From positions 154,321 to 218,320 of the forward strand of contig CANMCF010000006.1 of the NCBI GenBank assembly GCA_947496215.1: a stretch of DNA of 64,000 nucleotides. Reading direction: 5' to 3'. Position 1 is the stretch's first letter, and the number at the start of each line of letters is the position of its first letter. The DNA is from an uncultured Bizionia sp. (GTDB taxonomy: Bacteria; Bacteroidota; Bacteroidia; Flavobacteriales; Flavobacteriaceae). Below the pieces are notes generated by a model, which was given only the letters and a program-made list of their open reading frames with translations, was not told the origin of the DNA and did not search any database. Position numbers and translations under genes: made by a program. Below, in pieces: positions 34,599 through 42,868 of this stretch.

Positions 34599-35687
34599 TC
34601 ATTGGGCTTTCAAGGTATCACCTACAGATGACAAAAACGTGTCGTCAAACAAGATCCCTATGAGAAAATCATTTAACCCTATACCCAAACCTTGTGCTTC
34701 ACTAGGTGTCAAATCATTTAAAAACAAGGCAAGTTCAATGGTATTCCCTTTTTTGTCCGTTGCGTAAAAGGCTTTTGTGAGCACAAAGGAAGTAGATCCC
34801 CCTTTGGTTCCTGCGTGCTTTAGATTCTCTTGATTTCCTGGGCTTTGCATCAATCCTTCCATGACTTCATCCAAAAGAGATTGAACATTGGCTTTGAAAT
34901 AGGTCTTGGAATTGAATTTTTTCATCAATTTCGCATATTCTGAAGTTGTGGAGGCTGTTAGGTTATTGGACCATATTCTCTGTATGGGCATACTCAAATC
35001 CCCATAGTCGTTTATGTATGATGCATCGGACAACAATTTCTCATGTACAATTTCCGTAACGGATACATAAGCTTTCAATGGGATGGATTCCAATGCTTTT
35101 TGCAATGCCTTGCCCTTTAATTTAGGAAACTCCTCTTTTCCTACGAACAAGGATGATACTAGATAATATATTTCCGAATGGTCTTCAATGCCTAAAGTGA
35201 CCATGCGCTTGTTTATGTTCTTCAATCCCAATTTATGCTGTAACCATTCCGTGTTTGCATTGGAACTGAATAAGATCATTCCCTTTGCAATGTTTCTGAT
35301 GCTTATTTTGTCATCTAAGATGTCCTTTTTGGCATAGGTCAACCAACTTGGGTGTGCATGTCCATCGGTATTCTTAGCATAGTAAGTCTCTAGCTCAGCC
35401 AAGGGAACGAGCTCATCTGGGTTTAATGTCCCGTTCGCAGCTTGTTCCGCATATTCTATGGCGATTATTATTTTTACCGTACTGGCAAGAGGTTGTAGCC
35501 TGTTGGAATTGTAATTGGCAATGAGTTTTCCATTCCCAATCAATGTAATTGCTGCCTTGTCTGGGTTTTCCTTTATGAAACCTAAAACTTCATCCCTATC
35601 ATGAGATATCTTTTTTTTACTGGAGATACCAAAGGTAACCACGATCCCCAAAAGGACACTTCCGATAATTAAGGCTGTTTTCAACAT
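34599..35687 (-). CDS. Serine hydrolase of the class A beta-lactamase fold
   Basis: A 362-residue protein with a single N-terminal helix (MLKTALIIGSVLLGIVVTFG), so it is exported or anchored. The penicillin-binding fold motifs are visible: the nucleophile motif S-x-x-K is STVK in LQPLASTVKIIIAIEYAEQ; the SxN-type motif is SNAN in LFSSNANTEWLQHKLG; the KTG-type motif is KGG in HAGTKGGSTSFVL. It could be a beta-lactamase, a DD-peptidase or a hydrolase with another substrate; the 362-residue length is longer than a normal class A beta-lactamase. It is the downstream neighbour of DUF5686 on the same strand. Confidence 0.82.
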   Translation of the reverse strand: MLKTALIIGSVLLGIVVTFGISSKKKISHDRDEVLGFIKENPDKAAITLIGNGKLIANYNSNRLQPLASTVKIIIAIEYAEQAANGTLNPDELVPLAELETYYAKNTDGHAHPSWLTYAKKDILDDKISIRNIAKGMILFSSNANTEWLQHKLGLKNINKRMVTLGIEDHSEIYYLVSSLFVGKEEFPKLKGKALQKALESIPLKAYVSVTEIVHEKLLSDASYINDYGDLSMPIQRIWSNNLTASTTSEYAKLMKKFNSKTYFKANVQSLLDEVMEGLMQSPGNQENLKHAGTKGGSTSFVLTKAFYATDKKGNTIELALFLNDLTPSEAQGLGIGLNDFLIGILFDDTFLSSVGDTLKAQ

Positions 35688-35742
35688 AACTCGTATTTTA
35701 AAGGATAAGTATCAAAATATGGGTCATTGTTACATTTTCTTT

Positions 35743-38208
35743 TTAAAAACTGAATCCGAACATCACGGCATCATTAAGGAAACCGCTTTGGTAGGAACGT
35801 ACGTAATCCACTCGGAGGAAACGTAGTTTTCCAAAACCTAGGTTGTCTATGCCTATGGAAAATTCACTATAAGGCTTGTTGTCTTGAGTTATAGCAGCAT
35901 TGGCGCCTATGATGAGGTTGAAGTTCAGTTTACTCAACAATGGTATTTTGTTTAGGATATATCCACTGAAGTTGTGTTCTGCATGAAATTCAGCATACGA
36001 TTTATTGGTACTCAATTCATAATAAGGCAAGTTCTTGAAGGAATACAAATGTGAGCCATTTAATTTTACATTGGTTTGGTTACCATTGAAATGATGGTAA
36101 TCCATAAAGGCAATGTCATCTGCATCTCTGAATGTCCCTCCACTTAGGTTGTACCTGAATGTCCCTTTGTTTCCAAGGGTCAAGCGTTGTCTCAGCCTAG
36201 CTTTGAATTGATCGAAATCATAATCGGCATTGGTTGCTCCGAACCCTTTCTCATATCCTAGACTCAATGTAGGATACTTGTTGCTTGGCATGTTGTATTT
36301 GCCATCTGGGTAACTCAAATAGTCTTGTGCAAAGTTAATGGTCGTGTTTACATTCAACTTCACGATGTTGTGCGTGTCAAATGGGGCAATGCCATATGCT
36401 ATTTCACTTATGGGGTTGTTACTTGTGTACCTGTCACCTCCTTCGTTTATCAATGTATAGTCTGTATTGTTGAACAATGCCTTTCTACGTTCGTAACTTA
36501 CTCCCGAATTTAACCTTAACCCATTGAATAGCTCTTGGGAGAAACCGACTTGAGCATAACTCTTATCGTATAATTTCATATAGTTGTCCTCAAAGAATAG
36601 AGTGCTCACTGCATTCTCTAGACGAGAGATGGGGTGATATTCGTTGAATTGTTGTGTTTTTACACCTCCGGATAATGATAGGAAGCGCTTGTTTTTATTG
36701 TTGAATTTATATCTAATGCTGCCAGTTCCTCTCAAGCGATCATCAGCCTCTCCATAATTCAAGGTGGTATTTATGCTTAGATAACGTTTGTAGTCGTCGT
36801 ATTGCTTTGTGAAATTCAAACCGAGATTTCCATTCCAACCTTGCACTGTGTTGAAACTTATTTGTGTTATGGGGGAATTAATGCTAAAACGATAATCCTT
36901 ATGAGAATTTTGATAGCTATAACCACCTATTATGTCCCAAACTTTGAATTTGTTGTTCTCTCTATCTATGGAATCCAAATAGGGCTTGGATTCTTTCACT
37001 ATTTGGATGCTGTCCTTTTTTATGTAATCCGTGGTTTCAGCATTTGTCAATGGAACTGGACGTTTGGTATGCCAATATACAGAGTCTTTTTTGTTGGAGT
37101 TTTCCTCGAAGGAAAGAATTTCCCTTGTAAAGGTCTTCTTGGTGAATTCTGGTGAAAAATCGTAATCACTGTATACCGATGTGAAACGTCCGTCTCCCTT
37201 TATGCCCAGTATGCCAAACCTGAAATCGAAGGTTTGAGAGATCAATGCCCAAATGGCATCTTTTTCGGAATACGAAAAGGTTTGTTTGACTGTAAACAAA
37301 TCGACTGGTGTCGTGTTCACTTGTTCGCCTTTAATGGTGACATCGACAGCATATAGAGTCCATTGGTCCTCTACGATGTAGACATATCCGGAAAAGGCCT
37401 TGTCATTTTTTCTTTTAGGAATGAGTTTGATCTTGTTTATGAGGTTTCCCCTGTCGTCATAGAAAACTCCTTCAAGCTTATAGCGGTAATAGTTGAAGGC
37501 CATGTCCGATATTGGAGAAACCACTTGTGCTCCCAATTCGAATGTGTTCTTATAGAAATTGAAGTTAACGTCACTGGCATTGTTGAAACTGAAACCATTG
37601 TCATTGCCACTAACTTTGGAGGCAATGATTTTTTCCTTTAGAGGCTTTGGATCTTGATATTCCAATTTTGAGATGGTTTCAGACAAATAGATGATGCCAC
37701 TTCGAGTAGAATCCAATCCACCTCCCAAATCACCTACTTCTTGACCTAGGATTTTCTCTGGGGCATTTTTGATTTGAATGACACCACGAGAGTAGAAGTC
37801 TGCTTTGTATTCACTTAGTTTCTCCAGGATGTTTTTTCTATTGGAAATGGCATTTCTAATGATTTGATTTGCTGGGTTTTCTTCGGAATTGATCACCACT
37901 TCATTCAAAGAGATGTCTTCCTCTACCAGCGTGGCATTCAAGGTAAAGGGGAAATTTTCAATAGTCACCTCCTTCTTCAATGTCTTGTATCCCAAATATT
38001 GAAAGACCACGGTGTAATCCCCCTTTTTAACAACATTGAGTTCGTACATCCCATCACTGTTGGTCGTGGTGCCTATGTATGTGTTGTCTATAAAGATGTT
38101 AACGACGGGCAAGGCTTCATTTTTGGATGAGGTAACGGTTCCTGTTATTTGTGAAAAGGAAAAGCTGCAGATAAAAAATGCAGCAACTAGAAGTAATGAT
38201 TTTGTCAT
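35743..38208 (-). CDS. DUF5686 outer-membrane protein with carboxypeptidase-like regulatory domain
   Basis: A large exported protein of about 821 residues. After the signal (MTKSLLLVAAFFICSFSFSQ) comes a CarboxypepD_reg-like beta domain, residues about 20-100: ITGTVTSSKNEALPVVNIFI and GYKTLKKEVTIENFPFTLNA. The long remainder is the DUF5686 region, with IRNAISNRKNILEKLSEYKADFYSRGV, then many alternating strands forming a barrel that ends in a final strand LNDAVMFGFSF with terminal Phe. It resembles SusC/TonB-dependent proteins in general plan but lacks a TonB box or plug that I can identify. A frame extends to 38250, but the signal peptide fits the Met at 38208. Function unknown. Confidence 0.85.
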   Translation of the reverse strand: MTKSLLLVAAFFICSFSFSQITGTVTSSKNEALPVVNIFIDNTYIGTTTNSDGMYELNVVKKGDYTVVFQYLGYKTLKKEVTIENFPFTLNATLVEEDISLNEVVINSEENPANQIIRNAISNRKNILEKLSEYKADFYSRGVIQIKNAPEKILGQEVGDLGGGLDSTRSGIIYLSETISKLEYQDPKPLKEKIIASKVSGNDNGFSFNNASDVNFNFYKNTFELGAQVVSPISDMAFNYYRYKLEGVFYDDRGNLINKIKLIPKRKNDKAFSGYVYIVEDQWTLYAVDVTIKGEQVNTTPVDLFTVKQTFSYSEKDAIWALISQTFDFRFGILGIKGDGRFTSVYSDYDFSPEFTKKTFTREILSFEENSNKKDSVYWHTKRPVPLTNAETTDYIKKDSIQIVKESKPYLDSIDRENNKFKVWDIIGGYSYQNSHKDYRFSINSPITQISFNTVQGWNGNLGLNFTKQYDDYKRYLSINTTLNYGEADDRLRGTGSIRYKFNNKNKRFLSLSGGVKTQQFNEYHPISRLENAVSTLFFEDNYMKLYDKSYAQVGFSQELFNGLRLNSGVSYERRKALFNNTDYTLINEGGDRYTSNNPISEIAYGIAPFDTHNIVKLNVNTTINFAQDYLSYPDGKYNMPSNKYPTLSLGYEKGFGATNADYDFDQFKARLRQRLTLGNKGTFRYNLSGGTFRDADDIAFMDYHHFNGNQTNVKLNGSHLYSFKNLPYYELSTNKSYAEFHAEHNFSGYILNKIPLLSKLNFNLIIGANAAITQDNKPYSEFSIGIDNLGFGKLRFLRVDYVRSYQSGFLNDAVMFGFSF

Positions 38209-38333
38209 GAGTTGGATTATGTTTCTATTGTCATAGACGTTCCTTTTCATAAAAAGGTTGCCTAGTCAATGCCAAACTTAGAAATAAAAGTAGCAGCTAA
38301 TTGTTATAGCAATCTTAAAGTTTGGGAAGCGTG

Positions 38334-38789
38334 TTAGAAATTCTTCTTGATGCGATCCAAATCCCTTTTGTTGTCTCGATCTTTCATGGTCTCCCTCTTG
38401 TCGTACAATTTTTTCCCCTTTGCCAAGGCAATGACCAATTTTGCATACCCTTTTTCATTGATGAACAAGCGTAGGGGAACAATGGTAAGCCCTTTGTTTT
38501 GCACTTCCTTGCTAAGCTTTTTCAACTCCTTTCTATTGAGTAGAAGCTTGCGTTCCGCCTTTGGAGCATGATTGTAATAGTTCCCATAGACATACTCTTG
38601 GATGGTCATATTTATAACAAATAGTTCGTCCTGTTCATTGAATTCACAGAAAGCCTCAGCAATGGAAGCTTGACTTGAACGAATGGATTTGATTTCGGTT
38701 CCAGAAAGCACGATTCCAGCAGTATATTTATCCAATATCTCATATTGGAAGCGAGCCTTCTTGTTTTGTATGTTTATGTTTTTTTGCAT
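38334..38789 (-). CDS. smpB: SsrA-binding protein
   Basis: A 151-residue small basic protein that binds tmRNA and delivers it to stalled ribosomes. Diagnostic segments are [29 protein letters not shown], then [47 protein letters not shown], and [51 protein letters not shown] with the usual basic tail. Length and order are normal. About 125 bp separate it from the DUF5686 gene. A tmRNA gene was not recognised in the window. Confidence 0.96.
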   Translation of the reverse strand: MQKNINIQNKKARFQYEILDKYTAGIVLSGTEIKSIRSSQASIAEAFCEFNEQDELFVINMTIQEYVYGNYYNHAPKAERKLLLNRKELKKLSKEVQNKGLTIVPLRLFINEKGYAKLVIALAKGKKLYDKRETMKDRDNKRDLDRIKKNF

Positions 38790-38833
38790 TTGCCGACAAA
38801 ACTAAACCATTTATGGTTGTTTTGAAAATAATA

Positions 38834-39376
38834 TTATAATTCCTTCTGCATTACGTACATTCCTCTTAGGGGGGCGTGCAGCAATTCGAAGTCCAAATGT
38901 GCTGTGCCACAAACCTCAAATCCTTCTTTCTTGTAAAAACGAAGTGCTTGTTCTTGCGTGTCCATAGCTTTCAACCATAGGCTATCGTTGCCATGTTTCA
39001 TGGCTCGTTGGGTTATCCAGTGAAACAATTGTTTGGCAACACCCTTACCATGTACTTGTGTCCCCAAGTAGATCCTATTGATGTATGTTGACTTTTGATT
39101 TGTACCATCAGTGGAGGCTTGGTTGTATTGTACTCTAATGATCCCTACGGTTTCTTCATTGTAAATCACAAAATGATAATCGACATCTTTTTCGGACAAT
39201 TCCTTTTGCAATGGAATTTTATCATAGAACAGGTTCAAATAGAAGCTACAATCCTCATTTATCCACAAATGCTTGTATACGGGCGGGTATATGGAGTGCA
39301 TCAAGGAAAACAACTTCTCTTGATCGTTAAGGGTGACTGGCTGTAGTCGTATCTTATTGGAGAGTATTACTTGCAT
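38834..39376 (-). CDS. GNAT family N-acetyltransferase
   Basis: A 180-residue acetyltransferase. Strand/helix pattern fits the GNAT fold: IRLQPVTLNDQEKLFSLMHSI at the start, VDYHFVIYNEETVGIIRVQ, the acetyl-CoA-binding loop TYINRIYLGTQVHGKGVAKQLFHWI (QxxGxG/A is QVHGKGVA), and SLWLKAMDTQEQALRFYKKEGFEVCGTAHLDF, where ALRFYKKEGF is the usual motif B. The substrate cannot be inferred. It lies two bases after the histidine phosphatase gene on the same strand, so cotranscription is likely. Confidence 0.88.
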   Translation of the reverse strand: MQVILSNKIRLQPVTLNDQEKLFSLMHSIYPPVYKHLWINEDCSFYLNLFYDKIPLQKELSEKDVDYHFVIYNEETVGIIRVQYNQASTDGTNQKSTYINRIYLGTQVHGKGVAKQLFHWITQRAMKHGNDSLWLKAMDTQEQALRFYKKEGFEVCGTAHLDFELLHAPLRGMYVMQKEL

Positions 39377-39378
39377 TT

Positions 39379-39894
39379 CTATTCGACGATTATTACTGTA
39401 TCTGTAATCTTTCCATTGTTAATGGTGACTATGAAAAGCTTACTGTTCACGGATTCATCTATTGCTTGATATTTGTCTTCACCCAATATCCCATTAACAA
39501 AATATGGAGTACTGTTGCTATGCCCAACAACCAAGACTGTTTTTCCTTTTGTTGTTTTGAGAAACGATTTGTAATCCAGAGTTGTTGGGCTGTATATGGT
39601 AATGTCCAAATTATTTTGCTTGGCAGTAGGGAGAGCCGTTTGTCTAGTTCGAATGTAATTTGTGGAATAAACGGCGTCGAATTTGATGTCTTTGAAGTAT
39701 TCAGCCCATTTCTGTGCTCTTTTTTCTCCTTTCTTGATAAGTTTTGGGTCTGTGTTAGACTTATTGGTTTTGTCTTTTTCCGCGTGACGAATAAAATAAT
39801 AGGTCGTGGTTTCTTCTAAGTTTCCTGTTTGGCCATAGGTGTCTATGGAAAATATGAAGGAAAACAAGAAAATCAATAGATAATGCTTTTTCAT
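39379..39894 (-). CDS. Histidine phosphatase family protein, exported
   Basis: A 171-residue phosphatase of the phosphoglycerate-mutase/SixA superfamily with signal MKKHYLLIFLFSFIFSIDTYGQ. The catalytic motif is YYFIRHAEKDKT (RH at the nucleophile). Further residues are FDAVYSTNYIRTRQTALPTAKQN with the second Arg cluster, and the C-terminal His in VLVVGHSNSTPYFVN. It acts outside the cytoplasm on an unknown phosphoester. It sits next to the GNAT gene and about 20 bp after deoC. Confidence 0.88.
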   Translation of the reverse strand: MKKHYLLIFLFSFIFSIDTYGQTGNLEETTTYYFIRHAEKDKTNKSNTDPKLIKKGEKRAQKWAEYFKDIKFDAVYSTNYIRTRQTALPTAKQNNLDITIYSPTTLDYKSFLKTTKGKTVLVVGHSNSTPYFVNGILGEDKYQAIDESVNSKLFIVTINNGKITDTVIIVE

Positions 39895-39914
39895 TTTTAG
39901 GATTGATTAAAAGG

Positions 39915-40586
39915 TTAATAGGATCTTTTCTCCTTGGAGTCCATACCTGTAACTATGCTTATTCCTGAGGATGTGCCAATCCTATGAACTCCCATATTAA
40001 TGTATTTCAATGCTGTTTTCGTGTTTTTGATACCTCCAGAAGCTTTTATTTTCACAGGAGTATGCTTGGTGGCTTTCAACATTAGATTTATGGCTTCTTT
40101 GGTAGCCCCGCCAGTTCCAAAACCTGTTGAGGTCTTAATGAAATCCGCACCGCCTGCTATAGCCAACTCACTTGCTTTAAAGATTTCCTCATCGTCTAGA
40201 TAACACGTTTCCAAAATCACTTTAAGAGTATTGTTGGGCAATACTTGCTTTACGTCTTTCACGTCTTTGATGACAGCATCGAAATCCTTGCTTTTCAAGA
40301 ATCCAATGTTGAGTACCATGTCAATTTCGTCGGCACCATCATTTATAGCTAGTTTGGCCTCCTCAACTTTTCCGTTTGTACTCATAGCCCCCAAAGGGAA
40401 ACCGACGACAGTGCATATCTTGACATTGCTTTGTTGCAATTGGGACTTGGCTAAGGGCACATAGGAGGAGCTTACACAGACCGAAAAGAAATGGTGTGTC
40501 TTGGCCTCTTCACAAAGTGAAACAATGTCATTCTTCGTTGCTGTTGGTTTCAACAAGGTATGATCTATATAGTTGCTTAGTGTCAT
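39915..40586 (-). CDS. deoC: Deoxyribose-phosphate aldolase
   Basis: A 223-residue class I aldolase cleaving 2-deoxyribose 5-phosphate to glyceraldehyde 3-phosphate and acetaldehyde, for deoxynucleoside breakdown. The catalytic lysines are visible: Lys151 in GADFIKTSTGFGTGGAT (Schiff base) and Lys181 in VKIKASGGIKN. Other motifs are YIDHTLLKPTATKNDI, CTVVGFPLGAMST and ADEIDMVLNIGFLKS. Length is normal for the short DeoC. It is close to the phosphatase and thioesterase genes. Confidence 0.95.
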   Translation of the reverse strand: MTLSNYIDHTLLKPTATKNDIVSLCEEAKTHHFFSVCVSSSYVPLAKSQLQQSNVKICTVVGFPLGAMSTNGKVEEAKLAINDGADEIDMVLNIGFLKSKDFDAVIKDVKDVKQVLPNNTLKVILETCYLDDEEIFKASELAIAGGADFIKTSTGFGTGGATKEAINLMLKATKHTPVKIKASGGIKNTKTALKYINMGVHRIGTSSGISIVTGMDSKEKRSY

Positions 40587-40648
40587 TTGTAAATATCTAA
40601 CAAGGGTTTGTGTACCATGAAGATATTAAAATCACAGTTGGTAAAATC

Positions 40649-41140
40649 TTATAGGCTTACCTTTTTTGACTTTATTTGAAGTAGTCGTTCTTCGAAAGTC
40701 GAGGCATTGATAGGGTTTAAAATATTTTCAAAGAGTTCTGTCATGGAATCGGAATGTTTTGCCCTTTTTTGTTCCAGCAAGTCGTAATGTGTAAAGCCAC
40801 ACCATATTACTGCTTTCAGTTGAGTTTTGTCTTCATTGTACATTTTCATTTCCACGTACAATTCACTGTCCGTTTTACGGAATAGTTGTGATTCAATCAG
40901 CACGGTCTCCATTAAAAAAGCTGGTTTCAAATAGGCGATCTGGTTGCTACTGGATACCCAACTCTTACCTGTTTCCTTTGCTACCTTGAACATATCCAAA
41001 TCATAGTATTCCAATATCGTGTCCTCTCTATGGTTTATGAAGTAGTTTATGTAACTACCGTTATTCAAGTGATTGAAAGGATCGCAATCTTGAAATCTGA
41101 CCTTTGTTTTGCTTTCTACTACTTTTGCCAATGTTTTCAT
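40649..41140 (-). CDS. Acyl-CoA thioesterase, hotdog fold
   Basis: A 163-residue hotdog-fold thioesterase of the 4-hydroxybenzoyl-CoA thioesterase/YbgC type. The signature is KVRFQDCDPFNHLNNGSYINYFINHREDTI with catalytic Asp in DCDPFNHLNN and the helix following; SNQIAYLKPAFLMETVLIESQLF completes the core. It hydrolyses acyl-CoA thioesters, substrate not known. An 18-bp palindrome with the same sequence as one before the TetR gene lies 15-32 bases upstream of its ATG, so it is probably a repressor target. The TetR gene lies 49 bp upstream on the same strand. Confidence 0.87.
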   Translation of the reverse strand: MKTLAKVVESKTKVRFQDCDPFNHLNNGSYINYFINHREDTILEYYDLDMFKVAKETGKSWVSSSNQIAYLKPAFLMETVLIESQLFRKTDSELYVEMKMYNEDKTQLKAVIWCGFTHYDLLEQKRAKHSDSMTELFENILNPINASTFEERLLQIKSKKVSL

Positions 41141-41154
41141 CTTTATCTAATTTT

Positions 41155-41172
41155 ATATACCAATCGGTATAT
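41155..41172. promoter_or_regulatory. TetR operator 1, before the thioesterase gene
   Basis: ATATACCAATCGGTATAT is an inverted repeat with seven-base arms (ATATACC/GGTATAT) around AATC. It lies 15-32 bases upstream of the thioesterase start. The site at 41809-41826 differs by a single base, and both flank the TetR gene, so it is the expected operator of that repressor. Confidence 0.8.
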
Positions 41173-41189
41173 CTGTGGTTAAAAAAATA

Positions 41190-41786
41190 TTATGTCTTGA
41201 GTTCGCTATGTATCATTTGATCTATTTGATCCATTGTGTCTTTTAAATAGAATTCATCATCCATGGTGTAGGTCATGAAAACTGCGCCTTGGATCATGGA
41301 GTCTATTCGCTTTGCATATTGCATGGCATTTATTTCCGAGGAAATCTCTCCTATTTCTATGCCATCTTCGATGATGGTAGCAACTTGATCTTGAATTCTT
41401 TCAATGACCTCTCTTACTTTTGCCAATAACTTTGTGTTCTGGTTATTCGCATCTACACCAATGTTGAGTACCGGACAGCCTCCCAATTGCTTGCTATAAT
41501 CATAATAGTTTCTGTAGAAATCCGAAATCAATAAAAGCTTTTGAATTGGAGAATTGCTAAGCTCCAAATGTTTGGCTATGCGCTTCATCATATTCTTAAC
41601 TGTGAATTTAAATGAAGCTATGGCCAACTCCTCCTTGTTCTTGAAGTTACCATAGATGGCTCCTTTCGTCAAGTTGGTAGCATTGGTGATGTCACTCATA
41701 CTGGTTGCTGCATACCCGTTTTTGTTAAAGATGGGGGCAACCGTTTCTAGGATATACTGAGTTGTTAATTCTGCTTTTGTTAACAT
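41190..41786 (-). CDS. TetR/AcrR family transcriptional repressor
   Basis: A 198-residue regulator. The N-terminal HTH is TQYILETVAPIFNKNGYAATSMSDITNATNLTKGAIYGNFKNKEELA, with the recognition helix in NLTKGAIYGNF. The C-terminal ligand domain is helical, with CPVLNIGVDANNQN, a pattern seen in TetR proteins related to AcrR that bind acyl-CoA or small hydrophobic ligands. Two almost identical 18-bp palindromes lie before it and before the thioesterase gene. It probably represses itself and the thioesterase, and an acyl compound is a reasonable inducer by association, but this is inferred only. Confidence 0.9.
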   Translation of the reverse strand: MLTKAELTTQYILETVAPIFNKNGYAATSMSDITNATNLTKGAIYGNFKNKEELAIASFKFTVKNMMKRIAKHLELSNSPIQKLLLISDFYRNYYDYSKQLGGCPVLNIGVDANNQNTKLLAKVREVIERIQDQVATIIEDGIEIGEISSEINAMQYAKRIDSMIQGAVFMTYTMDDEFYLKDTMDQIDQMIHSELKT

Positions 41787-41791
41787 AAGAA

Positions 41792-41799
41792 CAAATTTA
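41792..41799 (-). promoter_or_regulatory. TAnnTTTG -7 box before the TetR gene
   Basis: On the minus strand TAAATTTG lies five bases before the ATG at 41786, so the transcript would start at or near the ATG. The operator at 41809-41826 lies just upstream of this box, in the position where a bound repressor blocks polymerase. Confidence 0.5.
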
Positions 41800-41808
41800 A
41801 TAAAAAAA

Positions 41809-41826
41809 ATATACTAATCGGTATAT
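41809..41826. promoter_or_regulatory. TetR operator 2, before the TetR gene
   Basis: ATATACTAATCGGTATAT matches operator 1 at 41155-41172 in 17 of 18 positions and overlaps the promoter region of the TetR gene. It indicates autoregulation. Confidence 0.8.
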
Positions 41827-41924
41827 TTTTATTTTTTCTATGAATTTGAATTGAATCGACTGAATAAGGCTTAGATGCTTTTCATCCATCTTCACCTTTA
41901 GGTTATTTAAGCATGTTGAAATTT

Positions 41925-42719
41925 TTATCCTATCCATAGGTTTCCAATCGAATAGGTCTTGGCCTTTCCACTTATTATTACTCTTGCATTTTTATCTTGA
42001 CATTGTAATTTTCCTACTCTGTCGGAAAGTTGCATTGCGTTCAGTTCTTTTTTTCTAAGCCTTGATGACCAAAATGGAATTAACGAACAATGTGCAGAAC
42101 CTGTTACCGGGTCTTCCAAAATTGATGCTTGTGGAGTGAAGAATCTAGACACGAAATCGCAATTTCTTCCTTTTGCCGTGACAATCAAGCCGCCAGGATC
42201 TAGGTTTATTTGGTCAAATGTTTGTCTATTAACTTCTATGTTCTCAATGTCCTGCTCTGTATCGTAGATCAATAAATAATCCCTTGATTTATAGACTTCT
42301 TTTGGTTGTATGTTCAAAGACCTTCTTATTATTTCCGGTAGTTCTGATATCGTAGGCATTCGAGATGGGAAGTCCATGTGATATAGGTCTTTCTCTACAA
42401 CAACTGTCAAATCTCCGCTTAGTGTCTCAAATGTTATCTTGTCCTTAGGGTAGTTTAAGATGGTCTTTAGGCAATGTGCCGTTGCAAGTGTCGCATGCCC
42501 ACATAAGTCCATTTCTATCTCTGGTGTAAACCATCGTAAATGTATCTTGTCACCCTTGTTTACAAAAAAAGCTGTTTCTGCAACTGCATTTTCCTTGGTG
42601 ATGTTAAATAAGACGTCATCTGGCAACCAATTGTCCAAAGGAACGACGCAGGCAGGGTTACCACCAAATGTTTTGTCTGTAAATGCATCTATTTGATATA
42701 GTTCGAGCTTCTTATGCAT
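41925..42719 (-). CDS. PhzF family isomerase-like protein
   Basis: A 264-residue member of the PhzF/diaminopimelate-epimerase fold. The N-terminal half has YQIDAFTDKTFGGNPACVVPL, with AVAETAFFV as the conserved catalytic Glu segment, WFTPEIEMDLCGHATLATAHCL, where the family's DLCGHATL motif is complete, and the C-terminal half has DFVSRFFTPQASILEDPVTGSAHCSLIPFW, the second conserved GSAH-containing motif. True PhzF acts in phenazine synthesis, but most family members in Bacteroidota have other, unknown substrates; no phenazine genes are present. It stands alone. Confidence 0.9.
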   Translation of the reverse strand: MHKKLELYQIDAFTDKTFGGNPACVVPLDNWLPDDVLFNITKENAVAETAFFVNKGDKIHLRWFTPEIEMDLCGHATLATAHCLKTILNYPKDKITFETLSGDLTVVVEKDLYHMDFPSRMPTISELPEIIRRSLNIQPKEVYKSRDYLLIYDTEQDIENIEVNRQTFDQINLDPGGLIVTAKGRNCDFVSRFFTPQASILEDPVTGSAHCSLIPFWSSRLRKKELNAMQLSDRVGKLQCQDKNARVIISGKAKTYSIGNLWIG

Positions 42720-42868
42720 ACATTGTTTTAAATTGTAGTGAACAGCTTTTTGCTTTGTACGACTATTGAAGAATTGTTGGTTTTTAGGCCTTATCCTTCA
42801 AGTCATGTGCAAGCCTAGTCCAAAGATATGAACTTTCAAATTATGACAGGCTTTGGTTTGTCAAAATA

